NCBI GenBank assembly: GCA_963787185.1
Contig: CAWBCC010000026.1
Span: 62,001-126,000, forward strand
Direction: 5' to 3'
Origin: JAJXZP01 sp963787185
Lineage (GTDB): Bacteria; Spirochaetota; Spirochaetia; Treponematales; Rectinemataceae
DNA length: 64,000 nucleotides
Position 1 is the stretch's first letter. Each line of letters begins with the position of its first letter. The position numbers and the translations under genes are program-made. Below are positions 8,779 to 16,301 of this stretch, one piece after another. The notes under the pieces are model-generated. The model was not told the origin of the DNA. It was given only the letters and a program-made list of their open reading frames with translations, and made no database searches.

Positions 8779-8807
8779 TTGACTTTCTCTCTTGATCATA
8801 TTAATAC
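8779..8807 (+). promoter_or_regulatory. Promoter of the rrf2-remnant/cysK unit
   Basis: TTGACT (8779-8784), a 17-base spacer, and TAATAC (8802-8807). Two small palindromes follow: ATACGTAT (8805-8812), and ATAAG/CTTAT separated by two bases (8810-8821). They overlap the start region and could have been an operator of the adjacent Rrf2-type regulator. Confidence 0.65.
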
Positions 8808-8832
8808 GTATAAGGTCTTATCAGGTGTAATT

Positions 8833-9118
8833 ATGGGCTTAATATCGACTCGCTCACGCTATGGTCTCTAACTCCTCATCGATCTCGCCGATCATGCCGC
8901 ATGCGGCCGCATCCATCGATCTTCTAAGCATTGTGGAGGCGCTGGAGGGACGCTTGTCCCTCTTGGACTGTACCGGCGACCCTTCGTCTTGTGAGCGCTC
9001 GGGGGAATGCAGGACCCTGCCGATTTGGGCGGGACTCGACCGGGCGGTGAGCGAATACCCTTGAGGAATATCATTGGCCGACGCAGCTTCCTCGCGAGGG
9101 GCGGAGTATGTCATCTGA
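8833..9118 (+). pseudogene. Remnant of an Rrf2-family transcriptional regulator
   Basis: The first frame begins with an ATG at 8833 and reads GLISTRSRYGL, then stops. This matches the start of Rrf2/IscR/CymR proteins (ISTKGRYGL). In another frame, from about 8905, the C-terminal half is recognisable: LLSIVEALEGRLSLLDC, then CERSGEC and LPIWAGLDRAVSEY with its three cysteines. An in-frame stop at 9062 and a last piece, GISLADAASSRGAEYVI, end at 9118. About 75 residues containing the DNA-binding core are gone. Such regulators commonly control cysteine or Fe-S genes, which fits its position just before cysK. Confidence 0.75.
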
Positions 9119-9146
9119 TCCGCCATGTCGAAATGGAGAACGAACG

Positions 9147-10085
9147 ATGCGATTTGCGGAACGAATCACCGATCTAATTGGGAACACGCCTCTCGTCCGG
9201 ATCAGGGCGGAAGGTTCCGGCGCGAAGGCGATCATCCTCGGAAAGCTCGAGGCGTTCAATCCCTTCTCCAGCGTGAAGGACCGTATCGGACTCGCGATGA
9301 TAGAAGATGCCGAGCGCCGCGGCGTCCTGGCGAAGGGCTCGGTCATAGTCGAGCCGACGAGCGGAAACACCGGCATCGCGCTCGCCGCGGTCGCGGCGGC
9401 CAAGGGCTACAGGACCATCCTCACGATGCCCGAAACGATGAGCGTCGAACGCCGCAAGCTGCTTCTCGCGTTCGGGGCGGAGCTGGTGCTCACCGACGGG
9501 GCCAAAGGAATGAAGGGCGCGATAGCCAAGGCCGAAGAGATCGTGAGCTCGACACCGGGAGCCTTCATGCCCCAGCAGTTCGAGAATCCCGCGAATCCCG
9601 AGGTGCATCGCCGGACCACCGCGGAAGAAATCTGGCGCGACACCGAGGGGAAAGTCGATATCCTCGTTTCCGGTGTCGGCACCGGGGGCACCATCACCGG
9701 CGTCTCCGAAGTGCTGAAAGGCCGCAAGCCCGGCTTCCGGGCGGTCGCCGTCGAACCCGCGGACTCTCCCGTCATCAGCGAGGGCCGGTCCGGTCCGCAC
9801 AAGATTCAGGGGATAGGTGCCGGTTTCGTGCCTAAGGTTTTCAGGCGCGAACTCGTCGACGAGATCATAAAGGTGAGGCACGAAGACGCGGGACTGGTCG
9901 CGCGCCGCCTCGCACGGGATGAGGGTATTCTCATAGGCATTTCCTCGGGTGCCGCACTTTGGGCGGCCATCGAGGTTGCGAAACGCCCAGATAGCGAAGG
10001 GAAGACGATCGTCGTCATCCTGCCCGACACGGGTGAGCGCTACTTGTCCACCTGGCTTTTCGAAGAGGCGGGTCCCGGAGCCTGA
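9147..10085 (+). CDS. cysK: Cysteine synthase A (O-acetylserine sulfhydrylase)
   Basis: PLP enzyme that makes cysteine from O-acetylserine and sulfide. It is 312 residues from the ATG at 9147, which has GGAGAACG upstream; a longer frame runs into the pseudogene. Seen motifs are the PLP lysine K44 in NPFSSVKDR, TSGNTG at 71-76, SGVGTGGTITG for phosphate binding, and the C-terminal GISSGAA with LPDTGERYLST. It sits downstream of the rrf2 remnant and converges on metA, forming part of a sulfur amino-acid cluster. Confidence 0.95.
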   Translation: MRFAERITDLIGNTPLVRIRAEGSGAKAIILGKLEAFNPFSSVKDRIGLAMIEDAERRGVLAKGSVIVEPTSGNTGIALAAVAAAKGYRTILTMPETMSVERRKLLLAFGAELVLTDGAKGMKGAIAKAEEIVSSTPGAFMPQQFENPANPEVHRRTTAEEIWRDTEGKVDILVSGVGTGGTITGVSEVLKGRKPGFRAVAVEPADSPVISEGRSGPHKIQGIGAGFVPKVFRRELVDEIIKVRHEDAGLVARRLARDEGILIGISSGAALWAAIEVAKRPDSEGKTIVVILPDTGERYLSTWLFEEAGPGA

Positions 10086-10113
10086 TTATCCTCTTACGGC
10101 GACACCCGCCGCG

Positions 10114-11055
10114 TCAGCCCCCGAAGGGCGTGTCGGTGGTCGGCAGACGGGTGAGGTCGTAGGGGGTAGTCTGGTAGACATGGTAGTTGAGCCAATTCGC
10201 GTACAGAAGGTGGGCGTGCGAGCGCCAGGTCATGAGAGGGGGGAGGCCGGGATCGTCGGCCGGGAAATAGTTGGCAGGCACGCCGATCGGCAACCCCCTG
10301 CCGATGTCCCTGTCGTACTCGGCTTTGAGCGTGAGGCGATCGTATTCAGGATGGCCCGTCACGAAGACCATGCGGCCGTCGTCGTTCACGACTATGTAGA
10401 CTCCGGCCTCCTCCGAAACGGCGAGCAGTTTCAGACCGGGCACGCGCTCTATGTCTTCGCGCCTGACCTCGGTGTGCCGGGAGTGCGGGGCGAGGAATAC
10501 CTCGTCGAAGCCCCGTAAGATGGGCTCGTTCAGATCGAGCGCCCGATGGTGGAAAAGCCCGAACATCTTCGCCGGGAGGGGATATTTCTTGATACCGAAA
10601 TGATGGTAGAGACTTGCCTGGGCCCCCCAGCAGATGTGGAGGGTCGACCATACGTTGCTGCGCGACCAGTCCATGAGCTCGACGAGCTCGGGCCAGTAGT
10701 CCACCTCTTCGAACTCGAGGGTCTCGACAGGGGCTCCCGTGATGATGAGGCCGTCGAAGCGTTCGGTGAGGATTCTATCGAGCGGCTCGTAGAATGCGTC
10801 GAGGTGCTCGATCGGAGTGTTCTTCGATTCGTGGCTGTCCATGCGGACGAAGCTGACATCGACCTGCAGGGGGCTGTTGCCGAGGAGGCGGAGAAGCTGC
10901 GTTTCGGTGACGATCTTCGTGGGCATGAGATTGAGGACGGCTATGCGGAGGGGCCGGATATCCTGGTGCCGGGCCCGATCCGTCGTCATCACGAAAATGT
11001 TTTCCTCGGCCAGGGTCTTTCTTGCGGGCAGATCGTTGGCTATCCTAACGGGCAT
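10114..11055 (-). CDS. metA: Homoserine O-acyltransferase MetA (predicted acetyl-CoA specific)
   Basis: Activates homoserine for methionine synthesis. It is 313 residues with the MetA fold. The acyl-enzyme cysteine is C142 in HICWGA, and the other catalytic residues H235 and E237 are in GHPEYD. Residue 111, in GAPVETLEF, is glutamate. In this family Glu111 goes with acetyl-CoA use and Gly111 with succinyl-CoA, so the product is probably O-acetylhomoserine despite the usual annotation as a succinyltransferase. The nearby metY, which uses O-acetylhomoserine, agrees. It lies 62 bases downstream of the HTH regulator gene on the same strand. Confidence 0.93.
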   Translation of the reverse strand: MPVRIANDLPARKTLAEENIFVMTTDRARHQDIRPLRIAVLNLMPTKIVTETQLLRLLGNSPLQVDVSFVRMDSHESKNTPIEHLDAFYEPLDRILTERFDGLIITGAPVETLEFEEVDYWPELVELMDWSRSNVWSTLHICWGAQASLYHHFGIKKYPLPAKMFGLFHHRALDLNEPILRGFDEVFLAPHSRHTEVRREDIERVPGLKLLAVSEEAGVYIVVNDDGRMVFVTGHPEYDRLTLKAEYDRDIGRGLPIGVPANYFPADDPGLPPLMTWRSHAHLLYANWLNYHVYQTTPYDLTRLPTTDTPFGG

Positions 11056-11117
11056 GGTCGTATTCCTCGCTTGATGTCGATATCTTCATATTATCATGAA
11101 CGCAGCGGCGCCGGCGC

Positions 11118-11648
11118 TCAGTCTCTTCCGGGAGCCGCAGCGATGCGCGAATACAGTCGCGAGAACACGGCGCAGGCATGACAGTCCGCCTCCCCCGTTC
11201 TGGAAGTCGCGCAGAGTTTGCCCGTGAAAAACCAGCAAAAATGTCCTTCGTGCGCGAGAAACGCGACGCAGGCTTCCCTTTTCTCTTCGGAACAGGATGT
11301 CGAGATCCAGCAGGGATCCTCCGTGCCGAGTTTGGACTCGTTGAGTTTGAAGAGGAGAAAATAGAGCAGTCGCTCCACATTGCCGGGTACCTTCCTCCAT
11401 CCCTGCTCGTAGCTTTCGACCGCCTTCCGCGAAATACCGAGGATGTCGGCCAGCTCTCGCTGGCTTCGGCCGAGCAGGGCTCTGGCCCTCCCAAAGCCTT
11501 CGTTCGACATTCCGAGCCTGAATTCGGCTCCCTGTTCCGAGTCCCGTCCCTGCGCCTGAGCGGGGCTGCATATCCCCGATTCCTCGCCGTCGGTTTTACG
11601 CGGACCCTCGGAATTCGGCGCAGAATCGCCCCTTTTCGCTTTCGGCAT
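11118..11648 (-). CDS. XRE-type regulator with cysteine-rich two-CW domain
   Basis: A 176-residue protein. The ATG at 11648 has GAGGTG upstream. Residues about 47-95 are a helix-turn-helix (GRSQRELADILGISRKAVESYEQGWR). The C-terminal part has paired CW motifs and spaced cysteines (DPCWISTSC, EACVAF, FCWFFTGKLC, CHAC). This resembles the two-CW domain, likely metal-binding or redox-sensing. It is divergent from metY and lies upstream of metA. The twin palindromes at 11668-11698 sit immediately before its start, so it is the obvious candidate to bind them. An internal start at MSNEGFGRARALL is possible. Confidence 0.78.
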   Translation of the reverse strand: MPKAKRGDSAPNSEGPRKTDGEESGICSPAQAQGRDSEQGAEFRLGMSNEGFGRARALLGRSQRELADILGISRKAVESYEQGWRKVPGNVERLLYFLLFKLNESKLGTEDPCWISTSCSEEKREACVAFLAHEGHFCWFFTGKLCATSRTGEADCHACAVFSRLYSRIAAAPGRD

Positions 11649-11667
11649 CTTGACACCTCAATCCAAA

Positions 11668-11682
11668 TATCACATTGTGATA
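11668..11682. promoter_or_regulatory. Palindromic operator candidate 1
   Basis: Perfect 15-base palindrome TATCACA-T-TGTGATA. It overlaps the -35 of the metY promoter and lies 20 bases before the start of the divergent regulator gene. Confidence 0.65.
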
Positions 11683-11702
11683 CTACCACACTGTGGTATA
11701 AG
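11675..11702 (+). promoter_or_regulatory. metY: Predicted metY promoter
   Basis: TTGTGA (11675-11680), a 16-base spacer, and TATAAG (11697-11702). The -35 falls in the first palindrome and the -10 starts in the end of the second, so protein bound at both would block polymerase. Confidence 0.5.
11684..11698. promoter_or_regulatory. Palindromic operator candidate 2
   Basis: Perfect 15-base palindrome TACCACA-C-TGTGGTA. It is related to the first (shared TAyCACA-n-TGTGrTA) and has its centre 16 bases away. Confidence 0.65.
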
Positions 11703-11770
11703 ATCGAAAAAGACGCAAGGGGGATTCGTCGCCCGCGTCGAAAATCGCCGCGATTTCCAGGGAGGCAATC

Positions 11771-13075
11771 ATGAACGAATCCGATCGATCGGCAGCGCGC
11801 CACTTCGACACGAGCGCGGTACAGGCCGGACACAGTGTCGATCCCACCACCCTTTCCAGAGGAGTGCCGGTCTACAGGACGAGTTCCTTCGTCTTCAAGA
11901 GCGCGGAACATGCCGCCAACCTCTTCGCCCTGAAAGAGTTCGGCAACATCTATTCCCGCCTCGGTAACCCGACGAACGAGATACTCGAGGCTCGCGTCGC
12001 CGAACTCGAGGGCGGAGCGGCCTCGGTGGCCGTCGCCTCCGGCACCGCCGCGATCTTCAACACCGTCATAACGATCGCCAGGGCCGGAGACGAGATCGTT
12101 TCGGCTTCGAACCTCTACGGCGGTACCTACACGATGTTCGAAGCCATCCTTCCCGACCTTGGAATCACGACCCGCTTCGTCGACATCCGCGATCCGGCGA
12201 GCTTCGAGAAGGCCATCACGCCCAAGACCCGGCTCATCTTCGCGGAGAGCATCGGCAACCCCGCCCTCGACGTCGCCGATATCGAAGCCCTCTCGAAGAT
12301 TGCGAAAAAGCACCACCTCCCCCTCGTCGTCGATGCGACGTTCACGACCCCCTATCTCCTGCGGAGCATCGAGCTCGGGGCCGACATCGTCGTCAATTCT
12401 CTCACGAAGTGGCTCGGCGGTCACGGTTCCGCGATAGGCGGAATCGCCACGGACGCCGGGACCTTCGATTGGTCCGATCCGAAGTTCGTGCTCTTCAATC
12501 AACCGGACAAGAATTACCACGGACTGCGCTGGGCGATAGATCTCGCTCCCGAGCTGCGGAAGATCGCCTTCGCCCTTCGCTTCAGGACCGTGCCCCTGCG
12601 CAACCTCGGCGCCTGCCTCTCTCCCGACAACTCATGGATCTTCATCCAGGGCGTCGAGAGCCTGCACCTCAGGATGCCGCGTCACAGCGAGAATGCCCTG
12701 GCCGTCGCAAAACATCTCGCCTCCCACCCCAAGGTGGCGTGGGTGCGCTATCCGGGGCTGGAGAAAGACCCCAGCTATCCCTTGGCGAAGCGAATCCTCA
12801 AGAAGGGCTTCGGCGGCATGGTCGTCTTCGGCGCGAAGAGCGGCCGGGTCGGAGGAGAGCGCTTCATCGAGGCTCTTAGTCTGTTCTCCCACCTGGCGAA
12901 CGTGGGCGATGCAAAATCCCTGGCTCTGCACCCGGCGAGCACCTCGCACTCGCAGCTCACCGAGGCCCAGCAACTGGAGTCGGGGCTGAGCCCCGATCTC
13001 GTGCGTCTTTCCATCGGGATCGAGGATATAGCGGACATAATCGCCGATCTGGACAAGGGTCTGGCGGCGACGTGA
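11771..13075 (+). CDS. metY: O-acetylhomoserine sulfhydrylase
   Basis: Cys/Met-metabolism PLP enzyme of 434 residues that makes homocysteine from O-acetylhomoserine and sulfide. The N-terminal FDTSAVQAGHSVDPTT and VPVYRTSSFVF are typical of the MetY branch. YSRLGNPTN, ALEGG-like ELEGGAASVAVASG and the PLP lysine in NSLTKWLGGHG are all present. The long C-terminus includes HPASTSHSQLTEAQ. A GGGAGGC ribosome site precedes the ATG. It is divergent from the XRE/two-CW regulator; the paired palindromes in its promoter suggest repression when methionine is plentiful. Confidence 0.94.
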   Translation: MNESDRSAARHFDTSAVQAGHSVDPTTLSRGVPVYRTSSFVFKSAEHAANLFALKEFGNIYSRLGNPTNEILEARVAELEGGAASVAVASGTAAIFNTVITIARAGDEIVSASNLYGGTYTMFEAILPDLGITTRFVDIRDPASFEKAITPKTRLIFAESIGNPALDVADIEALSKIAKKHHLPLVVDATFTTPYLLRSIELGADIVVNSLTKWLGGHGSAIGGIATDAGTFDWSDPKFVLFNQPDKNYHGLRWAIDLAPELRKIAFALRFRTVPLRNLGACLSPDNSWIFIQGVESLHLRMPRHSENALAVAKHLASHPKVAWVRYPGLEKDPSYPLAKRILKKGFGGMVVFGAKSGRVGGERFIEALSLFSHLANVGDAKSLALHPASTSHSQLTEAQQLESGLSPDLVRLSIGIEDIADIIADLDKGLAAT

Positions 13076-13083
13076 GTACCGAT

Positions 13084-13108
13084 CCGGCCGCCCCGCCGGG
13101 GCGGCCGG
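13084..13108 (+). terminator. Strong hairpin after metY
   Basis: Perfect 11-bp stem CCGGCCGCCCC / GGGGCGGCCGG with a three-base loop, nine bases after the metY stop. No T tract follows, so termination by this hairpin alone is uncertain. Confidence 0.5.
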
Positions 13109-13132
13109 AAGTCGTCTCGACGAGGCCATTGC

Positions 13133-13900
13133 ATGAACGCTGACAGTCCATGTCGATTCCAATCCTTGCTGGATCAGCCGACCTACGATTCACGTGATCG
13201 TCTTTTGGCGCCGGAGCAAACGGTGGAGCTCGAGGTAAACGGAGTAAGTTTCGTCTTCCTGAGGTGTACTCCTTATGATCTCGACGTGCTCGCGATAGGA
13301 CAGCTCTTCAGCAGCCGTATCATCGACTCCGTCGACGAGGTGCTTGGTTTGCGGATATGCCCGGACAATTCTCGCATCAGGATATCGTGCGTGCGGGACT
13401 TCGCTCCCGATATCAAGGCGAGGGTCGTGTCATCGGCGTGCGGGGACGGTCCAGGCTCGATCTTCGATCATGATAGTATTCGTCCTTTGGCACTGGAAAC
13501 GGTATTCTCTCTGGAATCAATTCGCAAATGGGCCAAGAATATGTCGGACAAGGCCAGCCTCTACAAGGCGACAGGCGGGATGCATTGTGCCGCTCTCGTC
13601 TTCGAGGACGGGTCGATGTTTACGTATGAGGATGTAGGGAGGCACAATGCGGTCGATAAGGCCATCGGTCGCGGCTTGCTCGAGAGGGCGGATTTCGCGC
13701 GTTGTTGCCTCATAAGTTCCGGACGCATCGCAGTCGAGTTGGCCGAGAAGGCTATCGTCGCGGGAATCCCTCTCATCGCCTCGCGAAGTATTCCGACGAC
13801 GGCGGCAGCAGCGTTGGCGATCGACAAAGGGCTTACGCTGATCGGGAGGATCGGTTCGGTTTCGCCGATCGTATATACCGCCAAAGCACGGGTAATTTGA
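13133..13900 (+). CDS. fdhD: Formate dehydrogenase accessory sulfurtransferase FdhD
   Basis: FdhD passes sulfur from a cysteine desulfurase to the bis-MGD (Mo or W) cofactor of formate dehydrogenases. It is 255 residues. Family blocks seen are the N-terminal substrate loop, SSACGDG with the single active cysteine near residue 101, YKATGGMHCAAL, FTYEDVGRHNAVDKAIG, and SSGRIAVELAEKAIVAGIP. The cysteine is of the C-G-x-G type rather than the C-G-x-C pair of E. coli. No formate dehydrogenase is in the window. The tungstate/molybdate transporter genes at 18-20 kb fit a metal-pterin enzyme elsewhere. Confidence 0.93.
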   Translation: MNADSPCRFQSLLDQPTYDSRDRLLAPEQTVELEVNGVSFVFLRCTPYDLDVLAIGQLFSSRIIDSVDEVLGLRICPDNSRIRISCVRDFAPDIKARVVSSACGDGPGSIFDHDSIRPLALETVFSLESIRKWAKNMSDKASLYKATGGMHCAALVFEDGSMFTYEDVGRHNAVDKAIGRGLLERADFARCCLISSGRIAVELAEKAIVAGIPLIASRSIPTTAAAALAIDKGLTLIGRIGSVSPIVYTAKARVI

Positions 13901-13961
13901 ACAAAAAGCGAGGGGGATGCTCCGATTGGCCTGGCCCCGGCGTTCCCGCTATACTCGGTCA

Positions 13962-15647
13962 ATGGATGCTCAGCCCTTCATCTGGGAAACCCACGGGATC
14001 CACGTGGGTACCGGAGCCGACCACGTCAAGCACGGCATCGACGATCTACTTCCTCTCGTGGAGCGCGCCCTCGCCATGGGTTTTCCCGCCGTCACCTTCA
14101 TCATCCACAGTCCGCGGCTGACGCGTTTCCGCTACGCCAGCGAGAGAGCCACGAAGGTGAAGTTCATCCGGGGCGACGCCTCCTATTTCGATTTCTCGAA
14201 TCGCATGAGAGAGCTGCGCGAGAGCTTCGCGGGCCGGATACAGATCCGCTGCGGGGTGGAGCTGGAGTGGCTGGGAACCGCTCTGGGCCTCCAGTGGAAT
14301 CGCGCAAAGCTCTTCCAGGCCCACGGGGTGGATTTCGTCGTGAGCTCGGTGCACTTCGCGCCCGACGGCATTCCCTACGACGGATCGGCCGAGGAAACCG
14401 CCGAGCTCATCCGCCGGCGGGGAGGAGTGGAGCCCTTCTGGGCGGCTTACTTCGACGAGCTCATCGAGATGGTGGACGCGAGCTGGCAGTCGATCTCTGT
14501 GGTCGGCCATCTCGATCTCCCCAAGCTGTACGCCCCCCTGCCCGCCTGTCTGACCGATATGGACGGGGCCGACAGCGAGACCGCTCATCGCCTCTCCACC
14601 CTCTTGGAGATGATCGCCGAGCGCAGCCTCGCCTTGGACGTCAATGTCTCGGGGCTGCGCAAGGGTGTGGGAGTGTATCCGCAGCCGGAAATCCTGCGCC
14701 GCGCGAGGGTCCTGGGCATTCCCGTCGCGATCGGCACGGACGGCCACAGCCCCGAGGATCTGGGCAGGGACTACGCGGCCGGCCTCAGAGCCGTGCAGGA
14801 GGCGGGCTATCGCTACTACGTGTCGTTCTCTCGAGGAATTCCGGAGAAGCGCTCCCTGCGGCCGCGGGAAGATGACCGCTATCGCACCCTCAATCTCGGG
14901 ATAGAGATTCTCAACCACCGCTTCGTCCGTGAGAAGCGCCTCGAGATTCCGCATCTCTCCTTCGGGGGAAGTTTCCGCTCTCTTCTGAGCGATTTTCCCG
15001 AGGCCTCTTCCCTCGGGGCCTTTCATGCCCTCCGCGTGCGCAAGGACGAAAAGTCCATCACGATCACGGACATCGCTCCCGCGCCGGAGGAGGGGGAGAT
15101 CACTTGCCTGTTCTCCCACCATAGAGACACGCCGGGGACCCTCGCCATCCTGCTCAACACTCTGGCTTCGGAGGAGATCAACGTAGAGACCGCCCGGCTC
15201 AATTCTCTCCACGACGGTACGGCCACCGCCTACCTCGGCCTCGACGGCGACCGGGACGGCATCCGCGAGGCCGTCGAGTTCGTGCGCGGCACCGCGAGCG
15301 ATCGCTTTCTGCGCATAGAGCCGGAGCTGCGCACGCGTCTGCCGCCTCTGAAGGCCGCGCCCGCCTACCTCTTGGAGGTGGACGGGGTCCGGCTTCCCAT
15401 TCCCGTTTCGCGGCACATGCTGATCGCGGTGCACGCGAATCGGCCGGGCGTGGTGCTGGTTCTGCTCTCCGCCCTGGCATCGCGGGGGGTGAATGTCGTG
15501 GACTTCCAGCTGGGGGCGCGCGGGGACAGGAACTTCGCCGCCCTGGGCCTCGAGGGCGACGAACGCGAGGTGGCCGAGGTGCTTCAGCGGCTGGGACCGA
15601 CCTACTTCGAGGCATCGCAGGTCGTGCTGGGAAACCCCGTCCCCTGA
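13962..15647 (+). CDS. PHP-domain phosphoesterase fused to tandem ACT domains
   Basis: 561 residues from the ATG at 13962. Residues about 1-300 are a PHP metal-dependent phosphoesterase domain resembling histidinol phosphatase. Putative metal ligands are in HGIHVGTGADH, CGVELEW, SSVHFAPDG, VVGHLDLPKLY and IGTDGHSPEDLG. Residues about 370-455 and 465-555 look like two ACT domains (SHHRDTPGTLAILLNTLASEEINVE, then AVHANRPGVVLVLLSALASRG), cut here for length. ACT pairs bind amino acids, so feedback control of a histidine-pathway or related phosphatase is the likeliest role. The first metal motif is looser than the standard DxHxH. Confidence 0.75.
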   Translation: MDAQPFIWETHGIHVGTGADHVKHGIDDLLPLVERALAMGFPAVTFIIHSPRLTRFRYASERATKVKFIRGDASYFDFSNRMRELRESFAGRIQIRCGVELEWLGTALGLQWNRAKLFQAHGVDFVVSSVHFAPDGIPYDGSAEETAELIRRRGGVEPFWAAYFDELIEMVDASWQSISVVGHLDLPKLYAPLPACLTDMDGADSETAHRLSTLLEMIAERSLALDVNVSGLRKGVGVYPQPEILRRARVLGIPVAIGTDGHSPEDLGRDYAAGLRAVQEAGYRYYVSFSRGIPEKRSLRPREDDRYRTLNLGIEILNHRFVREKRLEIPHLSFGGSFRSLLSDFPEASSLGAFHALRVRKDEKSITITDIAPAPEEGEITCLFSHHRDTPGTLAILLNTLASEEINVETARLNSLHDGTATAYLGLDGDRDGIREAVEFVRGTASDRFLRIEPELRTRLPPLKAAPAYLLEVDGVRLPIPVSRHMLIAVHANRPGVVLVLLSALASRGVNVVDFQLGARGDRNFAALGLEGDEREVAEVLQRLGPTYFEASQVVLGNPVP

Positions 15648-15662
15648 GGAGGGTCGGGGTTT
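15632..15662. terminator. Hairpin between convergent genes
   Basis: Imperfect stem AAACCCCG-t-CCC / GGG-t-CGGGGTTT spanning the stop codon of the PHP-ACT gene. It could end transcription from both sides. Confidence 0.45.
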
Positions 15663-15678
15663 CGCCCGCTCGTCCGGG

Positions 15679-16146
15679 CTAAGCTCTTTTCTTGCCGCTG
15701 ATCTCGAGGACCCGCAGGCGCAGGACTGCGGTCGCTTCGAGAGGGCCGCCCTCATAGCGAGCCGTGCCCTCGAATCCGTAGTGCGCCATCACGGCATCGA
15801 GCCCGCTTCTCCTTTCTCCGGGGTCGAGCACTTCTTCGAGCATGCCGGAGCCTACGATGCTCGTGTAGCGCATGCCCCAGTCGCAGGCTTCCGGCCCGCG
15901 GACGAGCTCGACGCCCGTCTCGAGCTGGAAGCCGGCGAGGCCGTTGGAGCGCAGGAGCTCGAGCTTTCGGCCCTCCCGCGCGCCATGGAAGTAGAGACGA
16001 AGCTCGTCGTCCCAGCGGAAGCCGAAGCTGAGAGCGACGATGTACGGCGCTCCCTGGGTGGACAGAGCGATCCTGCATACCTTGGCTTCGGAGAGAATGG
16101 CTTCGAGATCGGCTTTGCCGGCGACTTCTCTATCCTTTCTTCGCAC
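15679..16146 (-). CDS. Pyridoxamine 5'-phosphate oxidase-like flavin protein
   Basis: 155 residues from the GTG at 16146, chosen because AGGAGG lies eight bases upstream and the protein then starts with the typical RRKDREV of this family. The body shows the split-barrel flavin fold: CRIALSTQGAPYIVALSFGFRWDD, LYFHGAREGRKLELL, GFQLETGVEL and YTSIVGSGML. Proteins like this (NimA/PPOX group) bind FMN or a related cofactor and reduce small molecules. Substrate unknown. It converges on the PHP-ACT gene and is divergent from the chemoreceptor gene. Confidence 0.82.
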   Translation of the reverse strand: MRRKDREVAGKADLEAILSEAKVCRIALSTQGAPYIVALSFGFRWDDELRLYFHGAREGRKLELLRSNGLAGFQLETGVELVRGPEACDWGMRYTSIVGSGMLEEVLDPGERRSGLDAVMAHYGFEGTARYEGGPLEATAVLRLRVLEISGKKRA

Positions 16147-16242
16147 GATGGCGGCCTCCTGCGCCCTCCGGTGGACGAACGTCCCGGGGAACGGCGGTAT
16201 CATACATTTATTGCGGCTCGTAATCGACGCCCCGGCTTTTCC

Positions 16243-16270
16243 TTGACAGGCAGTCCCTGCGCTGTAGAAT
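16243..16270 (+). promoter_or_regulatory. Sigma70-type promoter of the chemoreceptor gene
   Basis: TTGACA (16243-16248), a 16-base spacer, and TAGAAT (16265-16270), about 30 bases before the GTG start at 16302. Confidence 0.65.
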
Positions 16271-16301
16271 AATCCACGGATTTCGATTCGGGGGGAGTGC
16301 A

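Noticed and set aside
8854..9126. A 90-codon minus-strand frame between proA and cysK.
   Set aside because: It is antisense to the recognisable Rrf2 remnant and has no features of its own.
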